A stretch of DNA of 64,000 bases, from NCBI RefSeq assembly GCF_003112675.1, contig NZ_BFAY01000011.1, forward strand, positions 1,612,001 to 1,676,000, given 5' to 3'. This DNA comes from Leptospira johnsonii. GTDB lineage: Bacteria; Spirochaetota; Leptospiria; Leptospirales; Leptospiraceae. A model generated the notes under the pieces. The model was not told the DNA's origin. It did not search any database and was given only the letters and a program-made list of their open reading frames with translations. This document shows, piece by piece, positions 61,730 to 64,000 of the stretch; within the stretch, counting starts at the first letter, position 1, and each line of letters starts with the position of its first letter. The position numbers and the translations under genes were made by a program.

Positions 61730-62872
61730 ATGAATGTAAGGGCCGAATCTTATTCAGATTATAAACCAGGTGTTTTGGAAAAATGGGGCATCCAAGTTCT
61801 CCGGAATTATGTCAATGGGGAGAAGGAAGAAGAAAAAATACTGGGACCAAGCCCTGACTTCTTTCCTAAAAGCACTAGGGTCATTTGGTGGTCCTCCTTC
61901 TTAGGATTGCAGATCGGATTTTGGACTACTTATTTTATTATCTTAGTAGAGAAACTTTTTCCGGAATCTCCTGAAGTATTCTCCCCTGAGTTTATAGAAA
62001 AATGGAGTTATGCGGGAGGAGCGCTCGCCATCGGGACCATAGTAGAATTTTACCTACTCTATAAATTAGGATTATGGGCCGCATATAAACTTACAAAACT
62101 TTCAGGGATCCAATTAGAAGAAGATCCCGACCTTGTAACCGGGAACGCAAATCTACTTTCCAGAATGGCCTTAGAAATTCCGGATCCCGATCTAAAACTA
62201 TTAGGAATAGATCCGTTACGACTAACGGACAAAAGAAGTTTGCTTATAAGAACATTCTTTTATAAGACAAAAGTTTTACTTTCTAACCTGCTCGCAAAGA
62301 TTGTCCTCCGAAAAATTTTAGCAAGAAACTCTCTAAGAGTGTATGCGGACTATATTGCCGCTCCAATCACAGCGATCTGGGACGGAGTGGTCATGTATTT
62401 GATCTTAAAAGAACTTAGGATCAGGCTACTTTCCAGGATCATAGCAAGAGAAGTCACGGACGAAATATTAAAGAATACGGATAGACTCAGTAAAGAAGCA
62501 AAGGTAGCCTTCTTGGCCGCGATAGGAAACTCGGTCGTATTCACACAAGGATTCCATCCCAATTTGGAATACATGCTTATCAAGATGCATAAAGGATTCG
62601 GTTTGAATTTTTACAATGGATCCTTGGATGATCTGGATACGTTCGGAAGTTTGGTTTCCCAATTATCTAAGGAAGAAAGGAAGGCTTGTCTAAGATTATT
62701 ATGTATTGCATGTTCCTTCGACGGAAAACTTTCTTCTTTCGAAACAAAACATATCAAACGGATTTTGGGTGAAGAAGCAAAAGAGAATTTGGACTCTATT
62801 CGAATTCTTTCCGAGTACATCCGAAAAGGAAATTTAGAAGCTTGCAGAGAAAGGAGTCGCCTATTTTCCTAG
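61730..62872 (+). CDS. Conserved leptospiral membrane protein with a TerB-like C-terminus
   Basis: Two or three membrane helices (VIWWSSFLGLQIGFWTTYFIILV, YAGGALAIGTIVEFYLLYKLGLW, and one in the middle, ITAIWDGVVMYLIL) separated by charged helical parts. The last 80 residues (LSKEERKACLRLLCIACSFDGKLSSFETKHIKRIL) have the spacing of TerB-type helical domains, with an acidic residue after the SFDGK turn. I believe it corresponds to a family found in leptospires, but no function is known. Confidence 0.72.
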   Translation: MNVRAESYSDYKPGVLEKWGIQVLRNYVNGEKEEEKILGPSPDFFPKSTRVIWWSSFLGLQIGFWTTYFIILVEKLFPESPEVFSPEFIEKWSYAGGALAIGTIVEFYLLYKLGLWAAYKLTKLSGIQLEEDPDLVTGNANLLSRMALEIPDPDLKLLGIDPLRLTDKRSLLIRTFFYKTKVLLSNLLAKIVLRKILARNSLRVYADYIAAPITAIWDGVVMYLILKELRIRLLSRIIAREVTDEILKNTDRLSKEAKVAFLAAIGNSVVFTQGFHPNLEYMLIKMHKGFGLNFYNGSLDDLDTFGSLVSQLSKEERKACLRLLCIACSFDGKLSSFETKHIKRILGEEAKENLDSIRILSEYIRKGNLEACRERSRLFS

Positions 62873-62916
62873 AAGACGGACTAGGCAAATCGTTATAGGC
62901 AAGGGAGAATTCGAGT

Positions 62917-63951
62917 TTGAAAATCTATCATTATGACTCAATTCCAGACGTAAAGGAAATCGGGGATGGAATCTTTAAAACGGAAATCCCTCAGCCGTTT
63001 TACGCACCCAATAATATTTATATTCTTCCGGATGGTGAGCCTGCACTTATAGACTCAGGTTATCTTGCCAATTTGGGAATGCTACAAAGGGCTCTTCGGA
63101 ATATCGGACTCAGCCTGAGTAAGATCAAACATATCTTCTACACTCATAATCATTTGGACCATCTAAGCGCGGTCCTTACAATCCGATATTATACGGACGC
63201 AAAACTTTACGCGATGAAAGGAATGGCTTCCGGGATCGGGAATTATTTGGAACATGTGGAAATGTTCAATAGAGCTTCCAAACGATTGGTATACAAGGGC
63301 CATAGAGTTCCGGAAGACAGGAAGAGAGAACTAGTAAGGATAGAAGAAGGAAACCTAAACTTAAGAAATACATTAAGTAGAGGAACTCGTATCGATCCGA
63401 TCTTAAAATTCGATATAGAATTGGTAGAGGGAGATGTGATCCATGCCGGCGGAAGAGATATCGGATTCCTACATACTCCGGGCCATAATCTTTGGCATCT
63501 CACTCCTTATATTCTAGAAGAGAATATATTTTTCACAGGGGACTTAGTCTTACAAAACATCTCTTCTATTTATGCGGAGATAGATGGAAACTTAGAGGAT
63601 TATTATCGTTCTTTGGAAAGGATCTCCAAAATGAGCATCCGCAGATTATTGCCGGCTCATGGACCGGAACCGGAATCTCCTCAAAAGGCAATTAAACTTC
63701 TTCATAAAACATTACAGATCTTGGAAAGAGGTGTGATCCGCAGGCTTAAGGAAAAAGAATACGATCTTTCCGCTTTAACATTGGAAGCAATGGGAGAAAA
63801 GGTCGCTAATTCAGGATATTATAATACTGCGATGGCGATCTTACATTCTATGGTTCGCAAGTTTATAGATAAGGGCTGGGTAGAAATTATAGAAACGGAA
63901 CCGCCTTACGAGACCTACCGCTGGATCGGCGATAAGGAGACACAGAGTTAA
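62917..63951 (+). CDS. MBL-fold metallohydrolase
   Basis: Metallo-beta-lactamase superfamily: FYTHNHLDHLSAVLTI is the HxHxDH metal motif, FLHTPGHNLWHLTPYI and FFTGDLVLQNIS carry the next histidine and the bridging aspartate, and LLPAHGPEP the last histidine. The C-terminal 90 residues add a helical domain with a winged-helix-like end, as in the LACTB2/hydroxyacylglutathione-type group. It starts with TTG preceded by AAGGGAG at 8 bases. Substrate unknown. Confidence 0.92.
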   Translation: MKIYHYDSIPDVKEIGDGIFKTEIPQPFYAPNNIYILPDGEPALIDSGYLANLGMLQRALRNIGLSLSKIKHIFYTHNHLDHLSAVLTIRYYTDAKLYAMKGMASGIGNYLEHVEMFNRASKRLVYKGHRVPEDRKRELVRIEEGNLNLRNTLSRGTRIDPILKFDIELVEGDVIHAGGRDIGFLHTPGHNLWHLTPYILEENIFFTGDLVLQNISSIYAEIDGNLEDYYRSLERISKMSIRRLLPAHGPEPESPQKAIKLLHKTLQILERGVIRRLKEKEYDLSALTLEAMGEKVANSGYYNTAMAILHSMVRKFIDKGWVEIIETEPPYETYRWIGDKETQS

Positions 63952-64000
63952 ACCTCTGGGATCACTTCTCCAAAAAAGCGTGTTTCTTTGATCTTCAAGT
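63948..64000 (-). CDS. Possible 3' end of a gene entering from the right edge
   Basis: On the minus strand, 16 codons are open and end in TAA at 63950-63948 (...LKIKETRFFGEVIPEV). The composition looks protein-like and the stop overlaps that of the convergent hydrolase gene. Too short to identify. Confidence 0.35.
   Translation of the reverse strand, partial: LKIKETRFFGEVIPEV

Overview
The window looks like a piece of Leptospira (Spirochaetes) chromosome. The reasons are a spiro-SPASM type radical SAM gene, many exported lipoproteins with short, loose lipoboxes, scattered tRNA genes, a GC content that looks like the low to mid 40s, and intergenic palindromes of the type TGTAGGAATTCCTACA. The species is an inference; the base composition would suit an intermediate (P2) or saprophytic species better than L. 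interrogans. No CRISPR array, insertion sequence, prophage or rRNA was seen.

Layout. 1-0.6 kb: a truncated TetR gene with a cluster of GACCG/CGGTC dyads. 0.7-6.2 kb: a minus-strand operon of aspartate kinase, a SurA-like chaperone, a spiro-SPASM radical SAM protein and an SpsF-PseG-like fusion. 6.1-9.8 kb: a sodium:solute symporter, a hotdog-fold protein and a bile-acid/sodium type symporter. 9.8-13.4 kb: a pectinacetylesterase-like lipoprotein and a histidine kinase/LytTR pair. 13.4-17.7 kb: a gene-free repeat region, yebC, ruvC, and the birA-coaX-crcB operon. 17.8-24.2 kb: an RND pump with its TolC-like partner, and an acyl-CoA dehydrogenase. 24.4-31.1 kb: a lipoprotein MsrB, a deletion pseudogene of the isocitrate lyase/PEP mutase family, a lipase-like protein with a histone-like tail, a putative metallopeptidase, a CASTOR/POLLUX-type channel and a lipoprotein. 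31.1-36.6 kb: a fatty-acid module (TetR, thioesterase, two tandem thiolases) and a second bile-acid type symporter.

36.6-45.7 kb is the most interesting part. Two divergent gene pairs are each driven by a pair of excellent sigma-54 (-24/-12) promoters, all four with exact GG-N10-GC spacing. Between the promoters of each pair lies the same dyad, GATTG-N4-CAATC, at distances typical of enhancer sites. The four transcripts encode a SpoIIE-type phosphatase, an outer-membrane barrel protein, a secreted esterase, and a DUF3089 lipoprotein followed at once by a membrane-embedded sigma-54 activator. The activator and the phosphatase share the same membrane sensor-HAMP front end but carry different outputs. 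This reads as a self-contained sigma-54 regulon with two sister receptors.

45.8-55.5 kb: a small hotdog protein, a neutral ceramidase lipoprotein, an exported glutathione peroxidase, a dienelactone hydrolase, a ChaN-like protein, and a class A PBP with a zinc-ribbon N-terminus coupled to an unknown exported protein. 55.5-64 kb: a DUF4405 membrane protein, tRNA-Tyr and tRNA-Thr, a transketolase N-terminal subunit, a SirB1-like protein, a polyprenyl synthase, two lipoproteins of unknown role, a leptospiral membrane protein and an MBL-fold hydrolase.
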